Source of the DNA: an uncultured Christensenella sp.
Lineage (GTDB): Bacteria; Bacillota; Clostridia; Christensenellales; UBA1242
Reading direction: 5' to 3'
Length of the DNA stretch: 64,000 bases
Assembly (NCBI GenBank): GCA_949282135.1
Contig: CASDOR010000006.1
Span: forward strand, 1 to 64,000
A model generated the notes under the pieces. That model ran no database searches and was not told the origin of the DNA. It worked only from the letters and a program-made list of their open reading frames with translations. The translations under genes were made by a program, and so were the position numbers. Shown here piece after piece: positions 43,737 to 52,005 of the stretch. Each line of letters starts with the position of its first letter. Position 1 is the stretch's first letter.

Positions 43737-46194
43737 TTTTATTAAATTTTCGGAAAGTGCACAGAGAATGCTAAACTTCGCGGGTGAAATTACAAAAAAA
43801 CTAAAAGGCAACCAAATAGACTCAGAACATTTACTATACGGGATTTTATCAATTCCTTCATCACTTGCGTGCAGAATGTTAAAAGACCAAAATGTAACAA
43901 AAGAGAAGCTAGTTGAAAAATTAACTCAGCCAGGCTACAATCCTAATTTGTCCCCTGATAAGCTAGAGCTTACTCCAAGGAGCAAAAATATTTTAGTTAC
44001 AGCATCAAATATTGCATACAAACTTGGTCATAATTTCTTGAGTGTTGAGCACTTCTTAATAGGAATTCTATATAATGAAGATTGCTTTGCGTATAAGCTC
44101 TTAAATAGTTATTTTAATGTAGACACTTTAAACTTAAGAGAAAGAATTTATGATGAGCTTAAAAATGCGGACATAGATAGCATTGACAAAAACTACAAAA
44201 GGGTAGACGAAAATCAAAACGGAGAAAAAAGTACTCTTCCAGACAACCTTCTTGAATTTGGCTACGATGTAACACTTAAGGCAAGACAGGGTAAAATGGA
44301 CCCTATTATAGGAAGAGACAAAGAAATTGAAAGAATAATTGAAATTTTATGTAGAAAGACCAAAAACAATCCTATTCTAATTGGTGAAGCGGGAGTCGGT
44401 AAGACTGCTGTTGTAGAAGGGCTTGCACAGGCGATTGTTAAGAATAGAGTTCCTCAAGAGCTTGCAAATAAAACAATATTTGCTCTTGATATGGGGTCAC
44501 TCATGGCAGGGACAAAGTTTAGAGGAGAACTTGAGCAAAGGCTAAAGGACGCAATAGAAACCATTACAAAAGACAGAAATATTATTGTTTTTATTGATGA
44601 AATCCACACTCTTGCAATGGCTGGGAGTGAGAAGGGAGATATTAATCCTAGTGATATGTTAAAGCCATATCTAGCACGTGGCGAACTTCAAACTATAGGT
44701 GCTACAACGACAGACGAGTATAGAAAGTTTATTGAAAAAGATAAGGCACTTGAAAGACGTTTCCAACCAATTATGGTAAATCCACCAAGTATTGACGAAA
44801 CAATTTTAATTCTTAGAGGCTTAAAAGATAGTTACGAGGCTTTTCATAAAATTCAAATAACTGATGAGGCAATAATTGCAGCTGCCAAGTTATCTGATAG
44901 GTATATTATGGATAGAAGTTTGCCTGATAAGGCTATTGACCTTATTGACGAGGCAAGTAGTAGAGTCAGAGTAAGTGGTACTATGAAACCAAAAAGCTTA
45001 CAAGAAATGGAGGATAAGTTTAAAGAAATTCACAGAAACTACCAGGAAGCACTTGTCCAACATAATTATGAGAAGTCGACTAAACTTGCAAGTGACCTAA
45101 ACGAAATGTATGCAGAACTTAAAAAAGAGCAAGATAAGTACAATCTTTCAAAACCAAAAAGTGAGCCAAGAATAACAGAAAAAGATATAGCAGAAGTTGT
45201 CGCACGTTGGACTGGTATTCCTGTCAGCAAGATAACAGAGAGTGAAAAAGAAAAATTATTAAAACTTGAAGAGGTTATTCACAAACGTGTTGTTGGGCAA
45301 GACGAAGCAGTTAGTGCTGTTTGCCGTGCAATTCGTAGGTCAAGAGTAGGACTTCAAGATAGTAAAAGACCTATTGGCTCCTTCCTTTTCTTAGGGCAAA
45401 CTGGCGTTGGTAAAACAGAACTTTGTAAAGCACTAGCTGAGGCAATGTTTGATGACGAGAATAATATAATAAGAATAGACATGAGTGAGTACATGGAAAG
45501 CTATTCTGTGTCAAAACTTATTGGTGCACCTCCAGGATATGTCGGACACGATGATGGCGGACAACTTACAGAGCTAGTCAGACGTAAACCATATTCAGTT
45601 GTTCTATTTGACGAAATTGAAAAAGCACATCCAGACGTATTTAATATTCTTCTTCAGGTTCTTGACGATGGAAGACTAACAGATAGTCATGGCAGAACAG
45701 TAAACTTCAAAAACACAATTATTATTATGACAAGTAACTGTGGGGTAAGCGAAATTAATTCTCACACCTCACAATTAGGGTTTAATAATCTAGGATTTAC
45801 AACAGACAATCCAGACTATGCACAAATGAAAGAAATAATTATGAATAGTGTCAGAAAGAAGTTTAAGCCAGAATTTTTAAATAGAATTGACGTGATAACT
45901 GTTTTCCATAGCTTAACAGAAAAAGATTTAACAAATATTGCAAAAATTATGCTTAGCAACCTAAGTAAAAAACTTAAAGAAAAGGACATTAATATTAAAT
46001 TTACTGAAGGGGCACTAAAGTATTTGGTCGAAAAGGGAACAAGTTCAGAATACGGAGCAAGACCTCTTAAAAGACTTATTCAAACAGATATTGAAGACGA
46101 ACTCACAGATGCACTTTTGTCAGGTGAAATTAGGAATAATAACGTAGTTGTGACTGTTCAAAATGACAAACTTAAATTCCAAATGGGAAAATAG
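43729..46194 (+). CDS. clpC: ATP-dependent Clp protease ATP-binding subunit ClpC
   Basis: ClpC is an AAA+ unfoldase that works with ClpP. The 821-residue protein has two Clp-N repeats, D1 Walker A GEAGVGKT (about 222-229) and Walker B VFIDEIHTL, a middle region with a UVR-like helix pair (ALVQHNYEKSTKLASDL), and D2 Walker A GQTGVGKT with VVLFDEIEKAHPDV. It has the KRPIGSFLF and APPGYVGHDDGG blocks. It shares the CtsR-controlled operon. Confidence 0.95.
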   Translation: MNNFIKFSESAQRMLNFAGEITKKLKGNQIDSEHLLYGILSIPSSLACRMLKDQNVTKEKLVEKLTQPGYNPNLSPDKLELTPRSKNILVTASNIAYKLGHNFLSVEHFLIGILYNEDCFAYKLLNSYFNVDTLNLRERIYDELKNADIDSIDKNYKRVDENQNGEKSTLPDNLLEFGYDVTLKARQGKMDPIIGRDKEIERIIEILCRKTKNNPILIGEAGVGKTAVVEGLAQAIVKNRVPQELANKTIFALDMGSLMAGTKFRGELEQRLKDAIETITKDRNIIVFIDEIHTLAMAGSEKGDINPSDMLKPYLARGELQTIGATTTDEYRKFIEKDKALERRFQPIMVNPPSIDETILILRGLKDSYEAFHKIQITDEAIIAAAKLSDRYIMDRSLPDKAIDLIDEASSRVRVSGTMKPKSLQEMEDKFKEIHRNYQEALVQHNYEKSTKLASDLNEMYAELKKEQDKYNLSKPKSEPRITEKDIAEVVARWTGIPVSKITESEKEKLLKLEEVIHKRVVGQDEAVSAVCRAIRRSRVGLQDSKRPIGSFLFLGQTGVGKTELCKALAEAMFDDENNIIRIDMSEYMESYSVSKLIGAPPGYVGHDDGGQLTELVRRKPYSVVLFDEIEKAHPDVFNILLQVLDDGRLTDSHGRTVNFKNTIIIMTSNCGVSEINSHTSQLGFNNLGFTTDNPDYAQMKEIIMNSVRKKFKPEFLNRIDVITVFHSLTEKDLTNIAKIMLSNLSKKLKEKDINIKFTEGALKYLVEKGTSSEYGARPLKRLIQTDIEDELTDALLSGEIRNNNVVVTVQNDKLKFQMGK

Positions 46195-46204
46195 TTAAAA
46201 ACAT

Positions 46205-46233
46205 TTGAGGTTAAATTAAAATTTTGCTAAAAT
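46205..46233 (+). promoter_or_regulatory. SigA-type promoter of hpf
   Basis: TTGAGG (46205-46210), 17 bases, TAAAAT (46228-46233), 22 bases before the start codon. Confidence 0.6.
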
Positions 46234-46255
46234 AAGATAAGGAAAGGAGAAGTAT

Positions 46256-46783
46256 ATGAAAATAGAAATCAATTCAAAAAATTATAATGTTTCTGAAAAA
46301 CTCAAAGATATCATTGAAAGAAAGGTTAATAAATTAGATAAATACTTTAATGACGATGCAGTAGCAAAAGTTAATTGCAAAATGGAAGGTCAAGCTTGCA
46401 AACTTGAACTTACTGTAAGAAGTCGAGGACTTTTCTATAGGGCAGAGGTTACAGGCGACAATATGTATGAAAATATTGACCTTGCTCTTCCAAAGGTTGA
46501 AAGACAAATTGTAAAATATGGTGATAAGTTCTTTGCTAGACTCAAAAAAGATTCACTTAATAAGGATTATCTTTTCTTTGATGAGGCTCCTATTTTTGAA
46601 AAGCCTGAAGTTGTTAGGAAGAAGAGTTTTGAACTAGAACCTATTAGTGTCGAAGATGCTCAAGTTTTCCTTGATACAATAGATAATAACTTCTATATTT
46701 TCTTAAATCGTGAAACTGGTAGGGTAAATGTTTTGTATAGAAGAAATGATGGCAATCTCGGATTGATTGAAGCAATATATTAA
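46256..46783 (+). CDS. hpf: Ribosome hibernation promoting factor, long form
   Basis: Long HPF pairs 70S ribosomes into inactive 100S dimers. The 175-residue protein has the N-terminal S30Ae domain (NVSEKLKDIIERKVNKLDKYF, then an AEVTGDNMYENIDLALPKVERQI segment) and the C-terminal dimerisation domain (SFELEPISVEDAQVFLDTIDNNFYIFLNRETGRVNVLYRRNDGNLGLIEA in parts). The AAGGAGA ribosome site is good. It has its own promoter and terminator. Confidence 0.94.
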   Translation: MKIEINSKNYNVSEKLKDIIERKVNKLDKYFNDDAVAKVNCKMEGQACKLELTVRSRGLFYRAEVTGDNMYENIDLALPKVERQIVKYGDKFFARLKKDSLNKDYLFFDEAPIFEKPEVVRKKSFELEPISVEDAQVFLDTIDNNFYIFLNRETGRVNVLYRRNDGNLGLIEAIY

Positions 46784-47163
46784 GATAAATTTGATAATAA
46801 TAAATAAAATAAAAAACATCTCAAAAAAATTAGTTTGGGATGTTTTTTTGTCTTAATAACAACTTAATTAATTTTATTAAATGATGTTTTTTTGTTTTAA
46901 AAGCAACTTAATTAATTTTATTAAATGATGATATGATAAAAAATTTAATTACAAATATATAAGACTTTAAGCTTGCAAAACTTAAATTTACAGTTGTTTT
47001 GTAGTGATTTTTTAAAGTTTAGCATTATTAAAGTTGTTTTTTAATAAAAAGGTGATTTGTTATTGTGATTTACTTAAATAAAACATTAATTTTTGATATA
47101 ACACGTATCAGTGTAAATATTTTTATCAAAAGGTAATAGGTATAAAATTTAAAGCTATCAAAT
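46784..47163. other. Intergenic between convergent genes
   Basis: It contains the hpf terminator and a direct repeat: ACAACTTAATTAATTTTATT (46860-46879) followed by AATGATG recurs at 46905-46931. No gene was seen. Confidence 0.5.
46811..46849 (+). terminator. Rho-independent terminator of hpf
   Basis: AAACATCTCAAA pairs with TTTGGGATGTTT (with a U-G pair) and is followed by T-rich DNA. Confidence 0.85.
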
Positions 47164-48354
47164 TTATTTTTTAAGTAAATTTAATTCTCCCATAACACGA
47201 GCAATGATATCTGTCGCACGTTCTATTTGTTCGTCAGTCAGTGTTGCCATATAACTAGTCCTAATTATGCTTTGACCAATAGGAACAGCAGGGGAGATGA
47301 CTGGATTTACATAAACACCGTTTTCAAAAAGCTTTTTACAAGCAATAAAGGTCGTTTCATTGTCATAGGTGTTAATTGGTATAATTGGGGCCTCAGAATC
47401 TCTTATGTCAACACCTTTTTCTTTTAGTCTACGTCTAGCAAGATTTGCTATGTCGTTAAGTCTCTTAATTCTTTCTGGCTCTCTTTTTATAATTTTAAGA
47501 GCAGTCCTTGCACATTCTACACTGGCTGGGGTAATTGACGCACAAAAAACGTATGGTCGAGAGTTGTGCTTAACGTAATTACAAACTTCACGACTTGCAA
47601 CCATGTAACCGCCAATAGAAGCAAGGCTCTTTGAAAAAGTGCCCATAATAATGTCTACTTCATTTTCAAGGTTAAAATGAGATGCAGTCCCTCTGCCACC
47701 TTTTCCAATTACTCCTAAAGCATGTGCATCATCAACCATTACTCTTGCATTATATTTTTTTGCAAGGCTTACTATTTCAGGGAGTTTACAAATATCTCCA
47801 CCCATACTAAAAACCCCATCAGTTATAATAAGCTTTCCAGCATCAAGAGGAATTGATTTTAATTGTCTTTCAAGGTCCTCCATATCACTATGATTATACC
47901 TAAGTAACTTTTTTGCATAACTTAATTTACATCCGTCATAAATACTTGCGTGATTTTCTTTGTCTCCAATTATGTAATCATTCCTTCCAACAATGCAACT
48001 TATAATCCCAAGATTTGTCTGAAATCCGGTACTAAATGTTACACAATCCTCTTTGTTTAGAAATTCTGCGAGCTCCTTTTCAAGTGAGAGGTGGAGTTTT
48101 GTCGTTCCATTTAAAAACCTAGAGCCGGAACATCCGGACCCAAAAGTCTCTAGTGCCTTAACCCCAGCTTCAATTATCTCAGGATGCGAGGTAAGCCCTA
48201 AGTAATTGTTGGAACCAAGCATTATCTCGTTTTTTCCTTCCATGACGACTTCAGTATCTTGTTTTGTCTCAAGTGCGTGAAAATAAGGGTAAATATCTTG
48301 CTTGACAAGCTCGTCAACTATGGTAAATTCCTTGCATTTATCAAATAAATCCAT
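47164..48354 (-). CDS. Alpha-oxoamine synthase, closest in pattern to serine palmitoyltransferase
   Basis: The 396-residue protein is a PLP-dependent alpha-oxoamine synthase. Motifs are MLGSNNYLGLTSHP (45-58), GSGCSGSRFLNGT (72-84), STGFQTN (108-114), NHASIYDG (134-141), VMVDDAHALG (205-214) and the PLP lysine in GTFSKS (Lys242). RPYVFCASITP and GVYVNPVISPAVP match bacterial serine palmitoyltransferase better than KBL or BioF, as far as I recall those sequences. It would join serine and an acyl-CoA to start sphingolipid synthesis, but glycine C-acetyltransferase or a related role cannot be excluded. It stands alone with an AAGGAGA site. Confidence 0.7.
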   Translation of the reverse strand: MDLFDKCKEFTIVDELVKQDIYPYFHALETKQDTEVVMEGKNEIMLGSNNYLGLTSHPEIIEAGVKALETFGSGCSGSRFLNGTTKLHLSLEKELAEFLNKEDCVTFSTGFQTNLGIISCIVGRNDYIIGDKENHASIYDGCKLSYAKKLLRYNHSDMEDLERQLKSIPLDAGKLIITDGVFSMGGDICKLPEIVSLAKKYNARVMVDDAHALGVIGKGGRGTASHFNLENEVDIIMGTFSKSLASIGGYMVASREVCNYVKHNSRPYVFCASITPASVECARTALKIIKREPERIKRLNDIANLARRRLKEKGVDIRDSEAPIIPINTYDNETTFIACKKLFENGVYVNPVISPAVPIGQSIIRTSYMATLTDEQIERATDIIARVMGELNLLKK

Positions 48355-48573
48355 TGTAAGTTCTCCTTAAACAATAAAAACTAATTAAGTATATCACTAT
48401 AAAAAAAATTAGTCATTTAATTTTTTATAATAAACTAATTTTTTTGAGTACTTAATTTACTTCCATACAAAAAAAGAAAAAAAATAAAAAGCTAAACTAA
48501 AACATTTTCTTATTCATGTCATATACACTTTTTTATGTAAAAAAAATTTTTTTGTATTTTTTGCATAAATTTA

Positions 48574-48602
48574 TTTTGTTTTTTTTAAAAAAAATGTATA
48601 AT
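48574..48602 (+). promoter_or_regulatory. Promoter of the ABC gene, possibly leaderless
   Basis: TATAAT (48597-48602) ends 8 bases before the ATG; the best -35 is the weak TTTTGT (48574-48579) with 17 spacing. The transcript would begin within 0-3 bases of the start codon. Confidence 0.5.
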
Positions 48603-48610
48603 AAGTACGT

Positions 48611-49264
48611 ATGATTTCATTAGCAAGTGTTTATAAAAGATATACGAGAGAATATTACGCATTGTCAAATATCACTTTTGAGGTGAAACGTGGTGAAATT
48701 TTAGCACTAGTTGGACCAAAAGATAGTGGTAAAACGTGTATTATGCGTATTTTAGCAGGTATTGAAAAACCAGACAAAGGGGAAGTATATATAAAAAATT
48801 TCCCACTTGATAAAATAGATTATTCCTTAGATGTCTCTATGGGCTACTTGCCATATAAGACTATATTTTTTGAAAAAAAGACCGTGTATGACAATCTTAA
48901 ATATGTTCTTGAAATTAGAAAGACTGAAAAAAGTTTGATTGAAGAAAAAATAAATCAAGCCGTAATTGATTTTAGGTTAGAGAGTATTATTAATACCAAA
49001 GTAGAAAAGTTGACAAATTTTGAAAGATATCTTGTTAGCATTGCAAGACTTAGTTTTAGAAAACTTGAAATTGTTCTTATAGATAATATTTTTGAAGAAT
49101 TATCAAATGCTGAAAATAAAGAACTCTTTAAGCTTTTTAAAAAATATTTTTTTAAACCAAATACCACAATTGTAATTGCAACAAGTGACGAGGCACTAGC
49201 ACGTAGTGTTACAAATCATATCATTTACTTAAAATATGGGGCAATAGAAAAAGAAGAAGAATAA
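48611..49264 (+). CDS. Degenerate ABC-type ATPase
   Basis: The 217-residue protein aligns with ABC ATPase subunits: Walker A GPKDSGKT (35-42) is intact. The signature LSGGQ reads LTNFE (134-138). The Walker B region VLIDN (155-159) has Asn where the catalytic Glu should follow. It therefore may bind but not efficiently hydrolyse ATP. It is short and there is no permease gene next to it. It has no ribosome site and the -10 box lies just before the ATG, so the mRNA is likely leaderless. A PucR-type HTH gene follows 18 bases later, suggesting a regulatory pair. Confidence 0.7.
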   Translation: MISLASVYKRYTREYYALSNITFEVKRGEILALVGPKDSGKTCIMRILAGIEKPDKGEVYIKNFPLDKIDYSLDVSMGYLPYKTIFFEKKTVYDNLKYVLEIRKTEKSLIEEKINQAVIDFRLESIINTKVEKLTNFERYLVSIARLSFRKLEIVLIDNIFEELSNAENKELFKLFKKYFFKPNTTIVIATSDEALARSVTNHIIYLKYGAIEKEEE

Positions 49265-49282
49265 GAGGACTGTGTAGAAAAA

Positions 49283-49675
49283 ATGGGTAGGAAAAAATTA
49301 ATTGTTTGTAATTTATCGTTTGATGAAAATGACACAATAGAAAGTAAGATTTTAAAAATGTTTTCGCCTGAAAATCTTATTAATTGTTTTTCTGAAAAAA
49401 ATTATGAGTCTTATAAAAAGGTTATAGACCATAAAAATATTCAAATGATACTGAACGATCCAGAACTTATGGAGACTATCTATGCTTTTTTTGAAAACAA
49501 TCTAAATACTTCCGTTACAAGTGCTAAAACGTTTATGCATAGAAATACCTTAAACTACAGATTAGATAAGGTTAAGAAACTTACAGGTCTTAATCTTAAA
49601 CTATTTGAACATGCGGTAGTCTTTAAAAATCTAATTATAATAAACGACATAATAAAAACTTTTGAATTAAACTAA
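49283..49675 (+). CDS. PucR-type C-terminal HTH protein
   Basis: The 130-residue protein has the PucR/CdaR C-terminal HTH in its second half: LMETIYAFFENNLNTSVTSAKTFMHRNTLNYRLDKVKKLTGLNL (about 70-115, shown in part by the MHRNTLNYRL signature). It lacks the usual large sensory N-terminus; its first 60 residues are short and not recognised. An AGAGGA site precedes it. It probably regulates transcription, possibly together with the degenerate ATPase. Confidence 0.8.
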   Translation: MGRKKLIVCNLSFDENDTIESKILKMFSPENLINCFSEKNYESYKKVIDHKNIQMILNDPELMETIYAFFENNLNTSVTSAKTFMHRNTLNYRLDKVKKLTGLNLKLFEHAVVFKNLIIINDIIKTFELN

Positions 49676-49676
49676 T

Positions 49677-49707
49677 AAAGACCTAACTTAGGTCTTTTAT
49701 TTTTTTA
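49677..49707. terminator. Bidirectional terminator of convergent genes
   Basis: AAAGACCT (49677-49684) pairs with AGGTCTTT (49690-49697), followed by TATTTTTTT. It overlaps the last codons of the minus-strand gene. Confidence 0.75.
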
Positions 49708-50084
49708 AATTTATCAATGTTTTTTGATTTTGAGCTTGAGTCCTCTTTAATTGTTTTATTGTTACTTAGCAGTGTTGAGATTAAATTTGTACCATTTTGA
49801 CCACTCGTAGAAGCTAGACTTGTAAGTAAAGACGACATCATATTGTTGTCAAGCCCCTTTTGCCCCAACATAGATAAAAGACTTGGAAGTAAATTATTAT
49901 TAGAGATACCACCTAAAAAATTATTATTTGGTAGATTATTTAAATTATTATTCTGCTCCTGATAACTTTTAAGATAATTATTCATATTAGAGTTATTACT
50001 AGCTCCTCTTTTATTATGTACCTCTTCATCAAGCATTGTTTCAGGATAGCCTAGACTATAAAGAATGTTTGTTTGTTCGTCCAT
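49683..50084 (-). CDS. Asn-rich hypothetical protein
   Basis: The 133-residue protein is rich in Asn, Leu and Ser. It begins with a short ordered-looking segment (NILYSLGYPETMLDEEV), then NNxNNxL-type low complexity (30-65), and a hydrophobic Leu-Ser region (LLPSLLSMLGQ, SSLLTSLAST). No cysteine, no signal peptide. An AGAGGT site precedes the ATG. Function unknown; it could be a spore-associated or disordered protein. Its stop lies in the convergent terminator. Confidence 0.55.
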   Translation of the reverse strand: MDEQTNILYSLGYPETMLDEEVHNKRGASNNSNMNNYLKSYQEQNNNLNNLPNNNFLGGISNNNLLPSLLSMLGQKGLDNNMMSSLLTSLASTSGQNGTNLISTLLSNNKTIKEDSSSKSKNIDKFKKIKDLS

Positions 50085-50228
50085 TTAGACCTCTACTTTA
50101 CTATTTTGTTAAAGTAGTATATGATTATAATTTGTAATTTTGTGATGCACGTTAAAAATTTTTTTTACATATAATACCAAAGACATTAGTCAAAATGTAT
50201 TCTTGTATTATATGATAAAGGGAAAAGT

Positions 50229-50552
50229 ATGAAGGATAATTTGTTTGATTTTGCTGATAAAAATTTTGAGGAAAATAAAAAAGACGAGAAACTCACAGAA
50301 GAACTTAAAAAGCGGGCTGAAAATATTGATAAAACCACTAAGGAAAATATAAATAATCTCTATAATAAATACAAAAATTATAGCGAGCAAGATTTGTTGA
50401 ATGAATTTCTAACAACATCAAAAGACAAAATAAAAGATGGCAGCCTTTCAAAAGAAAAACTTGAGGGCACAATAAATACACTTTCTCCATATATTACAAG
50501 TGAGCAAAAGTCGTTTTTAGATAATTTGATAAAGAAACTAGAAGATGATTAA
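50229..50552 (+). CDS. Hypothetical protein before the subtilase
   Basis: The 107-residue protein is highly charged, mostly helical and soluble (KDEKLTEELKKRAENIDKT, then NEFLTTSKDKIKDG). It overlaps the subtilase gene by 8 bases, so translation is probably coupled. The spacing and coupling suggest a partner such as a propeptide or inhibitor made separately, but this is only a guess. An AAAGGG site precedes the ATG. Confidence 0.6.
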   Translation: MKDNLFDFADKNFEENKKDEKLTEELKKRAENIDKTTKENINNLYNKYKNYSEQDLLNEFLTTSKDKIKDGSLSKEKLEGTINTLSPYITSEQKSFLDNLIKKLEDD

Positions 50553-51702
50553 TATTTATAATAAAATTTGTCCTGAGCTCATGAAAGCTGTCAGAATAAA
50601 AAGTAAAGATGAGACTAGTAGTTGTATAGTCTATGCTAATGAATATAGGAAACTCAAAAAAGAAGTTGAAAAACTAAATGTTAATTTTTACGAATATCCT
50701 TTTATTAATGCAATAGGCGTGGACTTAACTCAAAAACAAATTATTAAATTTGCTAAAACTAGTGTCGTTGGCTTTATTTCTAAACAAACTAAGGTATCCG
50801 CACAAATAAATGTTGCTAAAAAGATTTTAAATGTAGATAATCTAAATGTAAAAGAAAACTTTGATTACTCAATAGCAATAATAGATACGGGCATAAATCC
50901 GCATGTTGATTTTTGCTTGCCTAAAAATCGTATAATTAAGTTTGTTGACCTAATTAATAATAAAAAAGAGCCTTATGATGACAATGGTCATGGTACATAT
51001 GTAGCAAGCATTGCATGTGGCAACGGCTTTGCTGGGGCAAGAAAATATAGCGGAATTGCACCAAATGCTAAAATTATTTCAATTAAAGCCCTTGAGGAAA
51101 ATGGCGAGGCAGGAGCATACAAAATACTAGAAGCAATGCAATGGGTAAGCGATAACTTTAGAAAATATAACATTAGAGTTGTTTGTATGAGTTTTGGTAG
51201 CAATCCCCTTGGACGAAATGATCCACTTGTAATAGGTGCAGAAATGCTTTGGAATATGGGAATAGTTGTCGTTGCCGCCGCCGGTAATAGCGGACCTGAA
51301 AATTACACAATAAAAGCCCCCGGTTATTCAAGTAAAATTATAACTGTAGGTGGGCTTGATGACCAAAGAGACGAACAAGAAAACTTCAATTACTCGCAAT
51401 TTAAAATAGCAAGTTTTTCGTCACGTGGACCCGCTGGTATGTTTTTTAAGCCAGATTTAATAGCACCAGCAGTAAATATAATAGGAGCATGTTTTAATAC
51501 AAAAACAGGGGATTTTTATGCCAAAATGAGCGGAACAAGTGTTGCCACTCCAATGATTGCAGGAATATCTCTTCTTATTATTTCAAAATATCCAAATATA
51601 ACTCCAGACCAACTAAAAATACGTCTACTTAGAAGTTGCAGAGCTATTACTCACAATAAAAATGAGGAAGGTTTTGGTCTTTTAGTATTAGATAAGTTTT
51701 AA
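50545..51702 (+). CDS. Subtilisin-like serine protease (S8), cytoplasmic type
   Basis: A 385-residue subtilase with the catalytic triad Asp114 (IIDTGINPH), His149 (DDNGHGTYVAS) and Ser332 (MSGTSVATP). There is no signal peptide, so it probably acts in the cytoplasm, forespore or mother cell. Residues 1-95 look like an I9-type propeptide or intramolecular inhibitor (VYANEYRKLKKEVEKLNVNFYEYPFINAIGV in parts). It resembles AprX-type enzymes. The substrate is unknown. Confidence 0.85.
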   Translation: MINIYNKICPELMKAVRIKSKDETSSCIVYANEYRKLKKEVEKLNVNFYEYPFINAIGVDLTQKQIIKFAKTSVVGFISKQTKVSAQINVAKKILNVDNLNVKENFDYSIAIIDTGINPHVDFCLPKNRIIKFVDLINNKKEPYDDNGHGTYVASIACGNGFAGARKYSGIAPNAKIISIKALEENGEAGAYKILEAMQWVSDNFRKYNIRVVCMSFGSNPLGRNDPLVIGAEMLWNMGIVVVAAAGNSGPENYTIKAPGYSSKIITVGGLDDQRDEQENFNYSQFKIASFSSRGPAGMFFKPDLIAPAVNIIGACFNTKTGDFYAKMSGTSVATPMIAGISLLIISKYPNITPDQLKIRLLRSCRAITHNKNEEGFGLLVLDKF

Positions 51703-52005
51703 TTTTTAATAATTTTTGGCACAAATTTTGGCACAAAAATATGACGAAATAGGGGTAAAAAAGTAATTATTAGACAAAAGAAAAAATTAAAAAAACATTC
51801 TTAATTTGTTTGACAATGATTTTTTGCGACTTTATAATATAACTATAAATTATGAGAGTAGTGAGTAAGTAAGTTGTTGTATTTATTTTTTGCGTATTTG
51901 ATTTATTTCTCATAGTTTAAACTGCCTTTGATTTTTGCTTTAAAGCCTTTATTCTTTTTTATTTTTTAGACTATTAAATTTTAGTTTAATTGGATGGAGT
52001 TTTGT
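51703..52005. other. Intergenic with the ftsA promoter
   Basis: It contains a short direct repeat ATTTTTGGCACAA/ATTTTGGCACAAA (51711-51736), the consensus promoter and an approximately 160-base 5' leader with no ORF. Confidence 0.55.
51810..51838 (+). promoter_or_regulatory. Consensus SigA promoter of ftsA-ftsZ
   Basis: TTGACA (51810-51815), exactly 17 bases, TATAAT (51833-51838): a full consensus match. It lies 168 bases before the ftsA start codon. Confidence 0.85.
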
